Shown here piece after piece: positions 1 through 8,976 of a stretch of DNA of 59,840 bases. The DNA comes from Ignavibacteria bacterium (GTDB lineage: Bacteria > Bacteroidota > Ignavibacteria > Kapaibacteriales > UBA4661). Both the position numbers and the translations under genes were made by a program. The notes under the pieces were generated by a model. It did not search any database, had not been told where the DNA came from, and saw only the letters and a program-made list of their open reading frames with translations. Position 1 is the stretch's first letter; each line of letters starts with the position of its first letter. The stretch is from positions 1 to 59,840 of the forward strand of contig JAAFIV010000029.1 of assembly GCA_013298775.1 (NCBI GenBank), in the 5' to 3' direction.

Positions 1-141
1 ATGATTATTGGAACGCGGATGAGGTCCCAGACTCTCAGGATATTGAGGACTTTTTGCCGTCCTCACCATCCTCTCCGTCCTCCAGTCCGCGTTCCTTTCT
101 CACATTGTGTAGTATCATTGCATAATGTAAGAATCATGCAC
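1..141. repeat. Palindromic element family F2, left copy (inverted relative to 2795-2958)
   Basis: Bases 1-138 match the reverse complement of 2798-2935 with two mismatches by eye. The copy has an internal palindrome: ggaacgcgga near base 10 pairs with tccgcgttcc near base 86. It ends in a tail carrying gaatcatg. It is probably cut by the left edge of the window. A more diverged copy lies at 17163-17313. Confidence 0.85.
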
Positions 142-158
142 TAACTAATAACGAAGAA

Positions 159-190
159 GCCGCCGGACGGTCAAGAAACCGCCCGACGGC
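159..190. other. GC-rich hairpin between F2 copy and IS3 remnant
   Basis: Arms 159-171 and 178-190 pair at 11 of 13 positions around a 6-nt loop. No T-tract follows on either strand, so a terminator role is uncertain. It lies between the left F2 copy and the IS end. Confidence 0.35.
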
Positions 191-222
191 TACAAATGTA
201 TTGCGTTCAACGCTGTGGCTAA

Positions 223-940
223 CTGTACTGCTCCCCAAAAGTTGGACAGAAAATAAAGGTCGAGTAGATTGGTCTTTATTCATTCCAAGAACGGAGAAAG
301 AGTATGTCAAAAAGCACTCCGCCCAGTGCGGAATTCAAAGCGAAAGTCGCGTTATCGGCTTTACGGGAACAAGAAACCTTGAGCGAACTGAGTTCGCAGT
401 ATGGTATTCACAGCAATCAAGTGAGCGCATGGAAAAAGCAGTTACAAGAAGGCACACACGTGGTGTTTGACCACGAGGGCTTGCAGAGGCAAGTCAAGGA
501 GCATGAAGCACTTGTACGCGGTTTATATGAGCAAATAGGACAGTTGCAGTATGAGGCAAACTGGTTAAAAAAAAAGGTACTACCGGATAGCCTTGATCTG
601 CGCCGAGCATTGGTCGAAGCGAAGAATGAGCGTCTGAGCGTTCAGAGGCAGTGCGAGTTGTTGGATATTGCGCGGTCGTCATACTATTATCAACCGGCAT
701 CGGAAAGCGACTACAACCTCGGTTTGATGTGCCTGATGGACGAGCAATATCTTGAAACACCGTTCTATGGCGAGTGTGCAAGAGGTGATGTTCCGCACCC
801 TCATATTTGCAGGTGTAGGCAGGATAGTAACTCTGTGCGAAACAGACAGAAGTGGTTGCTCTATCAAAGCCTCATCAGCCCTGAACGGAATAATAGTGCG
901 TACCATTTTTGTCTGTACCCTTACCGAAAGCTCTAAACTT
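223..940 (+). mobile_element. Truncated IS3-family insertion sequence
   Basis: The left end is typical of IS3-type terminal repeats (tgtactgctccccaaaagtt at 223), 81 bp ahead of the transposase start. No matching right terminal repeat was found, and similarity to OrfB stops near base 780, where the DDE integrase core should begin. The remnant abuts the 3' end of the chemotaxis receptor gene at 941. It therefore looks like a decayed one-ended remnant that cannot move by itself. Confidence 0.75.
304..936 (+). pseudogene. IS3-family transposase, OrfA plus truncated OrfB, in one frame
   Basis: The first ~95 residues are an OrfA-type protein: a helix-turn-helix (EFKAKVALSALREQETLSEL, then SNQVSAWKKQL) followed by a leucine-zipper-like helix ending WLKKK. 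The frame runs straight through a run of nine A residues near 567-575, where IS3 elements normally shift frame. It continues into an OrfB start (RRALVE, LSVQRQCELL, ARSSYYYQP, ETPFYGE). After PFYGE the similarity is lost and the DDE catalytic region is missing, so the protein should be inactive. The start follows a purine-rich gagaaag. The last ~50 residues are probably a frame-disrupted tail or unrelated sequence. Confidence 0.8.
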
Positions 941-2719
941 TCACTCAAGTTTTAATTGCGATAAGTCATCCAGAGCATTGCCCGCGCTGAGTTCGCGCTT
1001 GATGCGGTCGGTCATGCTGCTGGTGCGGAAGCGTGCTACCAAGCCGCGTATATCCTGCATCAGGACACTCAGTTCCCCAACAGCAAGCGTAATTTTCTGC
1101 ATCCCCGCCGAAGACTTTTGTACGACCCCGTTAATTGTGTCAATGTTGCTGGAAATCATTGCAATTTCTTGTGATTGCTTGCGGCTAATATCGGCAAGTT
1201 GGGCGTAGGTAAAGGCGTTCTGGGCGGCATCCTGCATGAATTCATTGAATAATTCCCCTGTTTGCGCCACCAAACTTTTCCCGCGTCGCACTTGGTCGGA
1301 GCCTTTGCGAATGGTACCAACGGCTTCATTCGTATCACGCTGAATCGTGCTGACCATCTGCGTAATTTGCTGCGTTGCTTTTGTGGTGCGCTCGGCGAGC
1401 TTGCGTACTTCATCGGCAACAACCGCGAAGCCGCGTCCCGACTCGCCTGCACGTGCCGCTTCAATGGCAGCATTCAACGCCAACAGGTTTGTTTGGTCAG
1501 CAATTTCGTCAATCACCTGCACAATTTCCCCAATCTCCCGACTGTTTCGTCCAAGCTCTTCAATTGTTATCGTGGACTGCGTAACGGCAGTTTCTATCGC
1601 GTCCATCTCGCGGACAGTTTGCATCACCACATCGGTTGCATCGCTAGATTTCTGCGCCGTATCTTGCGCACTCTCGGAAAACTGCAATGCCGTTTGTGCG
1701 CTGCGCTGCATCGAATTTGCAAGCTGCGCAATTACTTCAACCGCATTTGACAACTCGGCGGATTGTTCTTGTGTTCCGCCCAAGAGTTCATCGGCACTGG
1801 AGGAAATATTCAAACTTGTTTTTGCCGTTGCTTCGATGGCTTCTACAATTTGCAGAAGCATCGTCCGAACGCTCTTCAATGCTTCGTTGTAGCCATAGTA
1901 GAGCTTTGCAATATCATCTTCGCCGTCTGCTTCCAAATATGCCATAAGGTCGCCACGTGAGAAGCGTTGCACGCTTTCCAACATATATTCTACACACTGC
2001 GACAAGTATTGACGCGTGTGTTCCGAGTCGCGCATTGCCATTTCAACAGCATTTTTTTGGGAAGCGAGTTGTTTTTGCATCGTCAGCAAGCCAGTATTCA
2101 TGCGCTGCATCTCCTCAACACCCTCTTGCATTTGCTTCGAGGCTTTCAAGCGACCAGTTTCAAACAAATACGCAATAAACGTGAGAACCGCCATTGCACC
2201 AAGCACCGCGACAAGCTCCGAGCGACCAAGATTTTCGGGCAAAATTTTATTCTCAAACGGCACATGTAAACGCTCGCCAACAAAGTAAAAAATTGCCGTC
2301 AAACACACGCCCACAAACCATTGCAGCATGGAGCGACGACTCAGCAGCAGTGCGCTTAAAATTGGAATAAAACATAACCATTGCAACACCGTTGAATACA
2401 CGCCATGCGTTGTCCAAATAAGCGCGTTCAGCATAAAATAAATTGACCAACATAATAACTGCGCACACAGTATTTGCGAACCCGTCCGGCGAAACAGCAC
2501 AGGAATAAACGCATACACCACCATCGCTATCATCACCGTTGCCACGCCAAAGTAGTGTTTATGCCCCACGTAGGACAGTGCCATCAACGGCGAGGCAATT
2601 GCAGCCGTGAGCGAAACGCCGATGAGAAGCCGCGCACGACGCAGACCATCGTTATCAGTATCAAGCGTGGAGGGGATAAACCGTGCAACGGTGCGGTCGA
2701 AAAGGTCAATAAATTTCAT
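941..2719 (-). CDS. Methyl-accepting chemotaxis protein (membrane receptor)
   Basis: A 592-aa receptor. The N-terminal ~190 residues hold about six hydrophobic segments (roughly 29-52, 56-76, 80-104, 112-127, 133-148, 170-188) and no large periplasmic domain, so it probably senses within or near the membrane. A coiled-coil linker follows. The cytoplasmic signalling domain has its hairpin tip at about 397-440 (IDEIADQTNLLALNAAIEAA, then GESGRGFAVVADEVRKLAER), the site that contacts CheA and CheW. No canonical HAMP domain was recognised. No che genes are nearby. The gene lies with an IS remnant between inverted F2 copies and is transcribed toward the IS. A gagg ribosome site precedes the ATG. 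Confidence 0.93.
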   Translation of the reverse strand: MKFIDLFDRTVARFIPSTLDTDNDGLRRARLLIGVSLTAAIASPLMALSYVGHKHYFGVATVMIAMVVYAFIPVLFRRTGSQILCAQLLCWSIYFMLNALIWTTHGVYSTVLQWLCFIPILSALLLSRRSMLQWFVGVCLTAIFYFVGERLHVPFENKILPENLGRSELVAVLGAMAVLTFIAYLFETGRLKASKQMQEGVEEMQRMNTGLLTMQKQLASQKNAVEMAMRDSEHTRQYLSQCVEYMLESVQRFSRGDLMAYLEADGEDDIAKLYYGYNEALKSVRTMLLQIVEAIEATAKTSLNISSSADELLGGTQEQSAELSNAVEVIAQLANSMQRSAQTALQFSESAQDTAQKSSDATDVVMQTVREMDAIETAVTQSTITIEELGRNSREIGEIVQVIDEIADQTNLLALNAAIEAARAGESGRGFAVVADEVRKLAERTTKATQQITQMVSTIQRDTNEAVGTIRKGSDQVRRGKSLVAQTGELFNEFMQDAAQNAFTYAQLADISRKQSQEIAMISSNIDTINGVVQKSSAGMQKITLAVGELSVLMQDIRGLVARFRTSSMTDRIKRELSAGNALDDLSQLKLE

Positions 2720-2736
2720 AATGCTGCCTCTACAAT

Positions 2737-2744
2737 CAAAAATA
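2737..2744 (-). promoter_or_regulatory. Possible -7 element of the chemotaxis receptor gene
   Basis: On the minus strand this reads TATTTTTG, which fits the Bacteroidota -7 consensus TAnnTTTG. It lies 18 bp ahead of the receptor ATG. No TTG stands at the expected distance upstream. That area instead holds a 14-bp tandem duplication (2766-2792). Confidence 0.3.
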
Positions 2745-2765
2745 GCGAGATAAAAGCTGAATTTG

Positions 2766-2792
2766 CCCGAGTGATGCTACCCGAGTGATGCT
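2766..2792. repeat. 14-bp tandem duplication (cccgagtgatgct units)
   Basis: The 13-mer cccgagtgatgct occurs at 2766-2778 and 2780-2792, so the unit is 14 bp. It lies just upstream of the receptor gene and next to the right F2 copy. Confidence 0.8.
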
Positions 2793-2794
2793 CA

Positions 2795-2958
2795 ATACAT
2801 GATTCTTACATTATGCAATGATACTACACAATGTGAGAAAGGAACGCGGACTGGAGGACTGAGAGGATGGTGAGGACGGCAAAAAGTCCTCAATATCCTG
2901 AGAGTCTGGGACTTCATCCGCGTTCCAATAATCATTACGTATTTCAAGAACCGTGTAC
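2795..2958. repeat. Palindromic element family F2, right copy
   Basis: Near-perfect inverted partner of 1-138. The outer ends form an imperfect terminal inverted repeat: tacatgattctt near 2796 against the complement of aagaaccgtgta near 2946. The core palindrome ggaacgcgga/tccgcgttcc lies inside. The ends resemble those of the 17163-17313 copy. Confidence 0.8.
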
Positions 2959-3065
2959 TAAATGTCATAACGCCTTGCAAATACACACAAACAATGACAC
3001 AACACTACGGAAAATATCTTTTAGCACCAAACCCCATGCCAAAGTTTTCTGCATGGTCGCAACAA

Positions 3066-3662
3066 TTAGTTTGCAAACTGCGCTTTCAAAACACTCCAGG
3101 ATGCCGATTGCGACTGTGGTAAGGCTTGGTCTGTCCACCGACGAATTGCCCAAAAACCATTCGCAAAAGAAACGATGCTGAGGCGCATTCTTCCCGCAAA
3201 CTCTGTTCCTATGCCGCTTTGCGGTGCATTCGGACGAATAAGATAATCCGCCACAAACACGACCGAATCAGGCGACATCAGCTCAAAACGGTCGTTGGTA
3301 AGTTGAATTGTTGGTGCGGACATAGCAGGAATTTTTGCCGTAAATGCTGTAAAACTTTGCCGCTCCTTCACCACATTCCACCCAATAAACACCGATGCAA
3401 AGCGGGCTGCAGCCTCTGCCGATGGTTCAAAACTATAACGTTGCTGGGCAGTGCCAGAATCCCCCGCAACCAGGCATTGGATATAGTTTTCAATATTTTT
3501 TTCCCGAATTGCTGCTTGCAAATTACTTATCACAACTTGGGTCGAGGTTGGAGGTTGAAACGAGGAACGGCGCGTATCTGGGGGTTCTGGTGTACGCGTG
3601 GTAAAGATGGTGCAGGAGCAGCACACAACAGCAAAGAGAACACAGACAATAAAGCAGCGCAT
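3066..3662 (-). CDS. Predicted lipoprotein of unknown function
   Basis: A 198-aa protein starting with a lipoprotein signal (MRCFIVCVLFAVVCCSC), so it is probably an exported lipid-anchored protein. The start at 3662 puts the signal peptide at the N-terminus; the open frame extends 23 codons upstream without an obvious signal. The mature part begins with a Thr/Pro/Ser-rich linker, then a helical segment (VVISNLQAAIREKNIENYIQ) and a mixed alpha/beta region with several aromatic residues. I recall similar 'helix followed by YxxCL' lipoproteins in Ignavibacteria-like genomes, but cannot name a family. The neighbour downstream in transcription is the F2 copy; an S9 peptidase lies upstream in the same orientation, separated by a MITE. 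Confidence 0.7.
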   Translation of the reverse strand: MRCFIVCVLFAVVCCSCTIFTTRTPEPPDTRRSSFQPPTSTQVVISNLQAAIREKNIENYIQCLVAGDSGTAQQRYSFEPSAEAAARFASVFIGWNVVKERQSFTAFTAKIPAMSAPTIQLTNDRFELMSPDSVVFVADYLIRPNAPQSGIGTEFAGRMRLSIVSFANGFWAIRRWTDQALPQSQSASWSVLKAQFAN

Positions 3663-3856
3663 GGGTTGTAGTGAAGATTGTTTAGTAATATTTTTTGAAG
3701 TACGGTAAACCACAAGCGTTTTTAATGCCAATTTGAAACAGCAGCACCGTGTTTCATTGGAAATGAGTGCTGCGACTGGCTCAGAAATTCAGGGGACTTC
3801 AGCCTCTAGGCAGTCGAAGGTGTATCTGTAAAAATCCACGAAACAATGCAATGCAA

Positions 3857-3998
3857 CTCACCTTACGCACACCCTCGCGCTGCCCTCACCCCTCGCTGCG
3901 CGAGACCCTCTCCCAGAGGGCGAGGGTTGATGGAGACCAGCTCTGAAGCCCTCTCCCTCTGGGAGAGGGTTGGGTGAGGGTCTTGTGCGTAAGGTGAG
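3857..3998. mobile_element. MITE-like palindromic element, family F1, with perfect 7-bp flanking repeat
   Basis: A 142-bp non-coding element with 14-bp terminal inverted repeats (ctcaccttacgcac at 3857-3870, complement at 3985-3998). Inside is a second palindrome built on ctctcccagaggg/ccctctgggagag. It is flanked immediately by identical 7-bp direct repeats aatgcaa (3850-3856 and 3999-4005), as expected of a target-site duplication. It ends 12 bp from the stop codon of the S9 peptidase gene. It fills most of the 3663-4010 gap; I see nothing else there. Confidence 0.85.
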
Positions 3999-4010
3999 AA
4001 TGCAATACAA

Positions 4011-6203
4011 CTACGGTTTTTTCAAATACGATGCCAACCAGTCGAAAATAGTTGTGTGCCAAAACTCACTATTTTGCGGCTTCAAGACCCAATGCCCCTC
4101 GTCGGGGATGTACAGCAATTTTGAGGGAACATTCCTGCGCTGCAATGCTGTAAAAAGCTGCATTCCTTCTTGCAATGGCACACGGTAATCGCGCCCTGTA
4201 TGCACCACCAGCATTGGCGTTGTGATGTCCTTTGCGTATTTGTGTGGTGAGAATTCATCGAAGTTTTCTGTTTCCCATGGTTTGCCGTGTTCCCATTCCT
4301 CGAACCAGACTTCATCGGTTGTTCCGTACATGGAGTGGAAATTGTACACGCCGCAATGCGTAACGAGCGTTTTGAATTGTTTATTTTGTGTGGCAATCCA
4401 ATTCACCATGTAGCCACCGTAACTTGCTCCAGCAGCAGCCATTTTGCTTGTATCAATGAACGAATACGTTTTGCTTGCATATTCCACTGCCCGCATAATA
4501 TCGGTGTACGGCGTTCCACCCCAGTTTTTCGACACACCATTGACAAATGCTTGCCCAAAGCCCGTGCTACCTGTTGGGTTCGGCGCGAGAACAATATAGC
4601 CCTGCGCTGCCCACACCTGCATATTCCACCGATTCGACCAGCTATTCAGCCACGCGCTTTGCGGTCCGCCATGAATCATCACCACAATCGGGTATTTACG
4701 ATTCGAGTCGAAATTGACCGGACGCACCATCCATGCTTGATTCCGTACCTTCGCGCCTTGAAAATACAGCTTGGTTACTTCACCAAGTATCAGCTCATTG
4801 AACATAGCTGTATTCGTGTTCGTTACTTGCGTTGCGGGCTTGAGGTCGCCAGATTTATCCACAAGTTTCATGGTCATTACTTCATTGGGGCGCGTTAAGG
4901 TGGAATGTGCAAATGCAATCATGCCATTGCTCGACACTGACAAGCCCGATGCTGTTCCTTGCGAGGTGAGCTTTAATGCGGGTTTGCCCGCCTCAAGCGG
5001 CACCGCGAACAACACCGCTTCACCCTGCTCCTGCACTTCGGCAATAATGGATTTCCCATTGGAAGCCCATTCTATCTGGTCTGCGCTGTAATCCCATTGT
5101 TTGGTGGGCGTGGTAATTTTGCCACTTGTGCGGTCGTAGAGCGCGATGTCCCATTTATCCGCCTCGAAGCCGGGCGTAGATTGTGCGCGGTAGGCAATGC
5201 TTTTTCCATCGGGCGAATAGCGTGGATATGCGTCGGCTGCTGGGTTTGTAGTGATTTGCTTACTCGCGCCTGTTTGCGCATTGACCGTGAAAATATCGTG
5301 ATTTGTCGTCCACGCTTCTTCGCGCTGCGGCAGTGGTGATGCGGTATAGGCGAGTTCTTTGCTGTCGGGAGACCACGCAAAATCGTCTCCGGCGGAGAAG
5401 GTGGAAGAACTTGGCACAGCATCGCGGTCGCCAGGCGTGAGGTCGCGCGGAATGGCTTCGGTGCTGGCACCGACGGGAACAACGAAAAGATGCGCCCGCT
5501 TGAAATCCGTCCATGAATCCCAATGGCGGTACAATAATTTATCGAAAATTTGCGCCTTCATTTTGCTGTTCGACAAGGATTCATCGCGCTGGCTATTAAA
5601 AAATTGTGAATCCATGAAAGCTCTCGTGGAGAAATCCTTCGGCGACAAATCAGGATAGACCGATGAAATAAAGGCTATCATTGTGCCGTCGGGCGAGAAG
5701 CGTTGTTGCTGCGCACCTGTGTAGTGGTTGGTAAGCTGGCGCGAGGTAGATTTTTCCATATCAAACAGGTAAATCTGCGCTGCGCCCGACGCGCTTGAAA
5801 TGTACGACAAGGTTTTTCCATCCGGCGACCACTGCGGGTTCGATTCCTGCGCTGGCGTTGCAATGAGCGGTTTTGGTTCTTGCCATTTTCCATCGGCGGC
5901 GGCGGTAACGAGCCAAATGTCTGTCATGGTGCGGTTTGCAGTCTTATCCACTGTGCCAACAACGTAGGCAATCATTTTTCCATCGGGCGAAATTGCGGGC
6001 GCGGAAACACGCTTCAAGCGGAATACATCTTCGAGCATAATCGAGCGAGAGCCTTGTGTTTTCGCGCTTTGTGGGCTGTTTGTTTGGGGAAATAATTGTG
6101 CAGATGAAAAGAATACACCGAAAAATAATGCCACAAACCTCAACACAAGTATTGATGAGGCTTTTGAGTATTGATTCTGCAAAACTGTTATTATATTCAT
6201 CAT
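4011..6203 (-). CDS. S9-family prolyl oligopeptidase / acylaminoacyl-peptidase, exported
   Basis: A 730-aa serine peptidase of the prolyl oligopeptidase family, expected to cleave short peptides in the periplasm. A hydrophobic signal sequence (ILVLRFVALFFGVFFSSAQ) starts near residue 18. The first two thirds form a beta-propeller with PD40-type repeats (ISPDGKMIAYV, WSPDGKTLSYI, FSPDGTMIAFI, YSPDGKSIAYR). The C-terminal alpha/beta-hydrolase domain carries the triad: Ser594 in GASYGGY, Asp672 in TGRDYRVP and His704 in DEGHW. All three residues are present. Start: taggag lies just upstream of two consecutive ATGs at 6201-6203 and 6198-6200. A MITE (6240-6408) sits in its upstream region and another follows its stop. 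Confidence 0.95.
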   Translation of the reverse strand: MMNIITVLQNQYSKASSILVLRFVALFFGVFFSSAQLFPQTNSPQSAKTQGSRSIMLEDVFRLKRVSAPAISPDGKMIAYVVGTVDKTANRTMTDIWLVTAAADGKWQEPKPLIATPAQESNPQWSPDGKTLSYISSASGAAQIYLFDMEKSTSRQLTNHYTGAQQQRFSPDGTMIAFISSVYPDLSPKDFSTRAFMDSQFFNSQRDESLSNSKMKAQIFDKLLYRHWDSWTDFKRAHLFVVPVGASTEAIPRDLTPGDRDAVPSSSTFSAGDDFAWSPDSKELAYTASPLPQREEAWTTNHDIFTVNAQTGASKQITTNPAADAYPRYSPDGKSIAYRAQSTPGFEADKWDIALYDRTSGKITTPTKQWDYSADQIEWASNGKSIIAEVQEQGEAVLFAVPLEAGKPALKLTSQGTASGLSVSSNGMIAFAHSTLTRPNEVMTMKLVDKSGDLKPATQVTNTNTAMFNELILGEVTKLYFQGAKVRNQAWMVRPVNFDSNRKYPIVVMIHGGPQSAWLNSWSNRWNMQVWAAQGYIVLAPNPTGSTGFGQAFVNGVSKNWGGTPYTDIMRAVEYASKTYSFIDTSKMAAAGASYGGYMVNWIATQNKQFKTLVTHCGVYNFHSMYGTTDEVWFEEWEHGKPWETENFDEFSPHKYAKDITTPMLVVHTGRDYRVPLQEGMQLFTALQRRNVPSKLLYIPDEGHWVLKPQNSEFWHTTIFDWLASYLKKP

Positions 6204-6239
6204 ACAAACTCCTAAAATTATTGAGTATTTTTAATCCTT

Positions 6240-6408
6240 TTGAAGTTTAGATAAAATTCTGGAAGCCGCATAAAACCTCACCCTGCACTAAGCCCTCACC
6301 CAACCCTCTCCCAGAGGGAGAGGGCTTCAGAACCCGCATAGAATCTTGCCCTTCTCCCTCTGGGAGAAGGGTTGGGATGAGGGGGCGTAAGATTTTATCT
6401 AAACTTCA
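6240..6408. mobile_element. MITE-like palindromic element with distinct ends, 7-bp flanking repeat
   Basis: Ends form a 19-bp perfect inverted repeat (tttgaagtttagataaaat at 6239-6257, complement at 6392-6410). The interior has the same gggag/ctccc palindrome core as family F1. The 7-mer aatcctt occurs at 6233-6239 and 6409-6415, consistent with a target duplication, although the boundary is ambiguous by one base. It lies about 37 bp upstream of the S9 peptidase ATG, so it may displace or supply that gene's promoter. The rest of 6204-6493 shows nothing else. Confidence 0.75.
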
Positions 6409-6493
6409 AATCCTTGAGAGTGGCTTGTAATCGAAAAAACGCCTCCATTCTTAAAGATACACATTACTTTACTGATGCAATGTAAAAAACAGA

Positions 6494-8764
6494 TTACTTC
6501 GCCACAATCGCAAATTCCGTCCGCCGATTCTTACGGCGATTTTCCTCAGAATCATTCGGAACAAGCGGTTGTGCCTTCCCGAAGCCCTTGGTACGAAGTT
6601 GCGCAGCCTGTACGCCGAATTGCACTAATGCCGTGCGCACCGCTTCAGCGCGGGCTTCGGAGAGTTTTTGGTTGAGGTCGTCCGCACCTTTGTCGTCGGT
6701 GTGTCCGCGAATTTCCACAACCATTTTTGGAAAACGCTTGATGTATGCCGCGAAGTCGCGTACTTGCTCCATTGAAGCGACTTGAATGGTTGCTTTTCCT
6801 GTTTCAAACTCAATGTTCACAAGCTGTACAGAGCCGATAGAATCAAGCGGTGTGAAGATAGAGCGGTCGTATTCTGCTGTTCCCGTCGAAACGCTCACAA
6901 GCTCTGGCACAGCAAGGCGAAGCTGGACAACGTGTTTTGATGCGGCTTCTGTGGGTTTGTAGCGCACACGGTAATAGTTTTTGAGCGATTTGTAAACATC
7001 GCCAAAAGCAAAAGGAAATTCCCGCGCAGAGTAGAGCTGATACAGCTTTCCGCCTGTGTACGTGGCGAGGTCGCGCATTTTGTCAATATCATCGAAAAAG
7101 CCATAGGAAATGCTGTAAATGCGCACTCCTGCTTGCTTGGCGGCTTGATACACGTCGCGCAGATTACGCTTGGAAGCATTATCGCCGCCGTCGGAAAACA
7201 GCACGATGATTTTTGTTGCCGATGGCGGTGCTTTTTTCAATTCCTCAATGCCCGCCATTGCGCCGTCGTAGATTGCGGTTCCGCCGCCGTAGCCTTCCAA
7301 GCCATCGAGCAGAAAGCCACGCCGATAAGCAAGCGTGTCGTTTGTAAGCGGCACTTCAATTTTAATATCTTTGGTAAACTTCACAACGCTGATAAAATCT
7401 TGTCGCTTCACAACACCCAGCGTCCGCGCTACTGCTTCTTGCAAGCGTAAGGCACGTGCATTGCCCATGGACGGCGAGTGGTCGAGAACAAACGCAATAG
7501 CGTGTGTATCTTGTGCGGCTTCGCGGACTTCTTGCACCTCGAAACTGCGTACCCGTGCGGCATTCAGGTCGGGGGTGTGTAAACTCGAATCGGTCAAGGC
7601 TCGCCAATATGCGCGATAATTCCCCTTTCCTTGAAAATATGGTGGCGCAAGCCCAGTAATGAAGCGACCTGCGGTATCCATCACCGAAACCTGCAATTCC
7701 ACTTCTTGCGGATAGCGTTCGGTGCGAATACTGCGGACATCTACCGTAATCGGCATAATTGCTGGCTTTGCGGCGAGTTTTTTTGCAGCACGTTCTTCTT
7801 CTTCCGCAATGCGCTTGTATGCCTCCGCCTCAGCGCGTTCCCGTGCTGCCCGCTCTTTGACTAATGCTTCCGCTTTTGCGCGATAGACTGCAGCCAGCGC
7901 AAATGCTTGTTCCATAGCATCTCCAGCAATATCGCGCCCTTGTTCGGTAAGTTTTTCGGCTATTCCTTCGGTCGCTGCTTTTACTCCTTCTGCCGCTTCA
8001 GGAATTTTATTTTTACTTGTGTTTTTATTGGTGTTTTTACTGGTACTTTTTCCTGTACCGCTAGATTTGGTCATGCTTTCAGGACTTTGCGTACCAGCTA
8101 CTTGCTTGCCAAAAGATTTTGTCAATGATTGCACCCGCTTCACAACTTCCTCCTGCGATAATGTACCAGAAAGCAGCGTGGAATCAAGCGCGATGCGGCT
8201 TTGCAAAGAGTCAAGATTGATGCCGCTTGTGGACATTGTTTGCGGAAGATTTGCGGCAAGGCTATCCAGATTCATTGCATTCGGAAAATTGCTCGGCAAA
8301 TCCCCCACTGAGCCGCTTCCTTGCTTGTTTGTGGGCAATTTTAGCCCTTGCTCTTTGAAAATGCGCATTCCAGGAACAATGCTTGAATCGCTCGTCATTC
8401 CTTGCGTTGAAGCGGTTGTTGTGTATGGAAATGTGGTCAGAATGTCGGGATTAAATCCTTCGCTTTCCTCAGCCACATTTGTCGCCTGCGAACCTGATGA
8501 ATCCTTACTTTGCGAGCTTGTTTGCGAAGCAGACTGCCCGCTAGACTTCTTCCCCGTTTGGTCTTTGAGCTTGCCAAACGACACTTCCGACGTAGAATAG
8601 CTGGGTTTGTAGCCTTTTGGCGGCGCGACGCTATCAATCATTTTTTCGATATGATGCGGACAGGCAGTCAAGCCAAGCATCATCAAAAGGGCGCACACAC
8701 TGAGCGCGGCACGATATAGTCTGGAATGGTTATGCGGAGTTGGTATTGGAGAAGGCATCTGCAT
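6494..8764 (-). CDS. Lipoprotein with von Willebrand A and OmpA C-terminal domains
   Basis: About 756 aa. The chosen ATG (8764) directly precedes a lipoprotein signal ending LLMMLGLTAC; the longer frame to 8809 would need a TTG start. A long Ser/Gln/Lys-rich region follows, then a charged helical stretch with alternating Ala and Glu/Arg. The vWA domain (about 415-600) has the metal-binding start DHSPSM, usual for protein-protein adhesion. The C-terminal ~110 residues are an OmpA/MotB peptidoglycan-binding domain (EIRGHTDDKGADDLN, then LSEARAEAVRTAL and NRRTEF). It probably anchors the outer membrane to the wall while displaying the vWA domain. Neighbours give no further clue. Confidence 0.88.
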   Translation of the reverse strand: MQMPSPIPTPHNHSRLYRAALSVCALLMMLGLTACPHHIEKMIDSVAPPKGYKPSYSTSEVSFGKLKDQTGKKSSGQSASQTSSQSKDSSGSQATNVAEESEGFNPDILTTFPYTTTASTQGMTSDSSIVPGMRIFKEQGLKLPTNKQGSGSVGDLPSNFPNAMNLDSLAANLPQTMSTSGINLDSLQSRIALDSTLLSGTLSQEEVVKRVQSLTKSFGKQVAGTQSPESMTKSSGTGKSTSKNTNKNTSKNKIPEAAEGVKAATEGIAEKLTEQGRDIAGDAMEQAFALAAVYRAKAEALVKERAARERAEAEAYKRIAEEEERAAKKLAAKPAIMPITVDVRSIRTERYPQEVELQVSVMDTAGRFITGLAPPYFQGKGNYRAYWRALTDSSLHTPDLNAARVRSFEVQEVREAAQDTHAIAFVLDHSPSMGNARALRLQEAVARTLGVVKRQDFISVVKFTKDIKIEVPLTNDTLAYRRGFLLDGLEGYGGGTAIYDGAMAGIEELKKAPPSATKIIVLFSDGGDNASKRNLRDVYQAAKQAGVRIYSISYGFFDDIDKMRDLATYTGGKLYQLYSAREFPFAFGDVYKSLKNYYRVRYKPTEAASKHVVQLRLAVPELVSVSTGTAEYDRSIFTPLDSIGSVQLVNIEFETGKATIQVASMEQVRDFAAYIKRFPKMVVEIRGHTDDKGADDLNQKLSEARAEAVRTALVQFGVQAAQLRTKGFGKAQPLVPNDSEENRRKNRRTEFAIVAK

Positions 8765-8976
8765 AGTGGCGAAAGGGAATGTGCGAAAAAGGTGATATCT
8801 ATTCACCAATGCTTACGTTTTTGTCGTAAGAATTGTTGCGTGTGCAAATCTATGAAAATCTACGGAAGCGGCATGAACTCTGTTAAGAAATGTTATTGCG
8901 CCGCAGGTATGGTGCAGAAAAAAATCTGGTGTGTGTGGTCTTTTCTCACTATTTTGGTGGTGAAGATAATTGTTAT

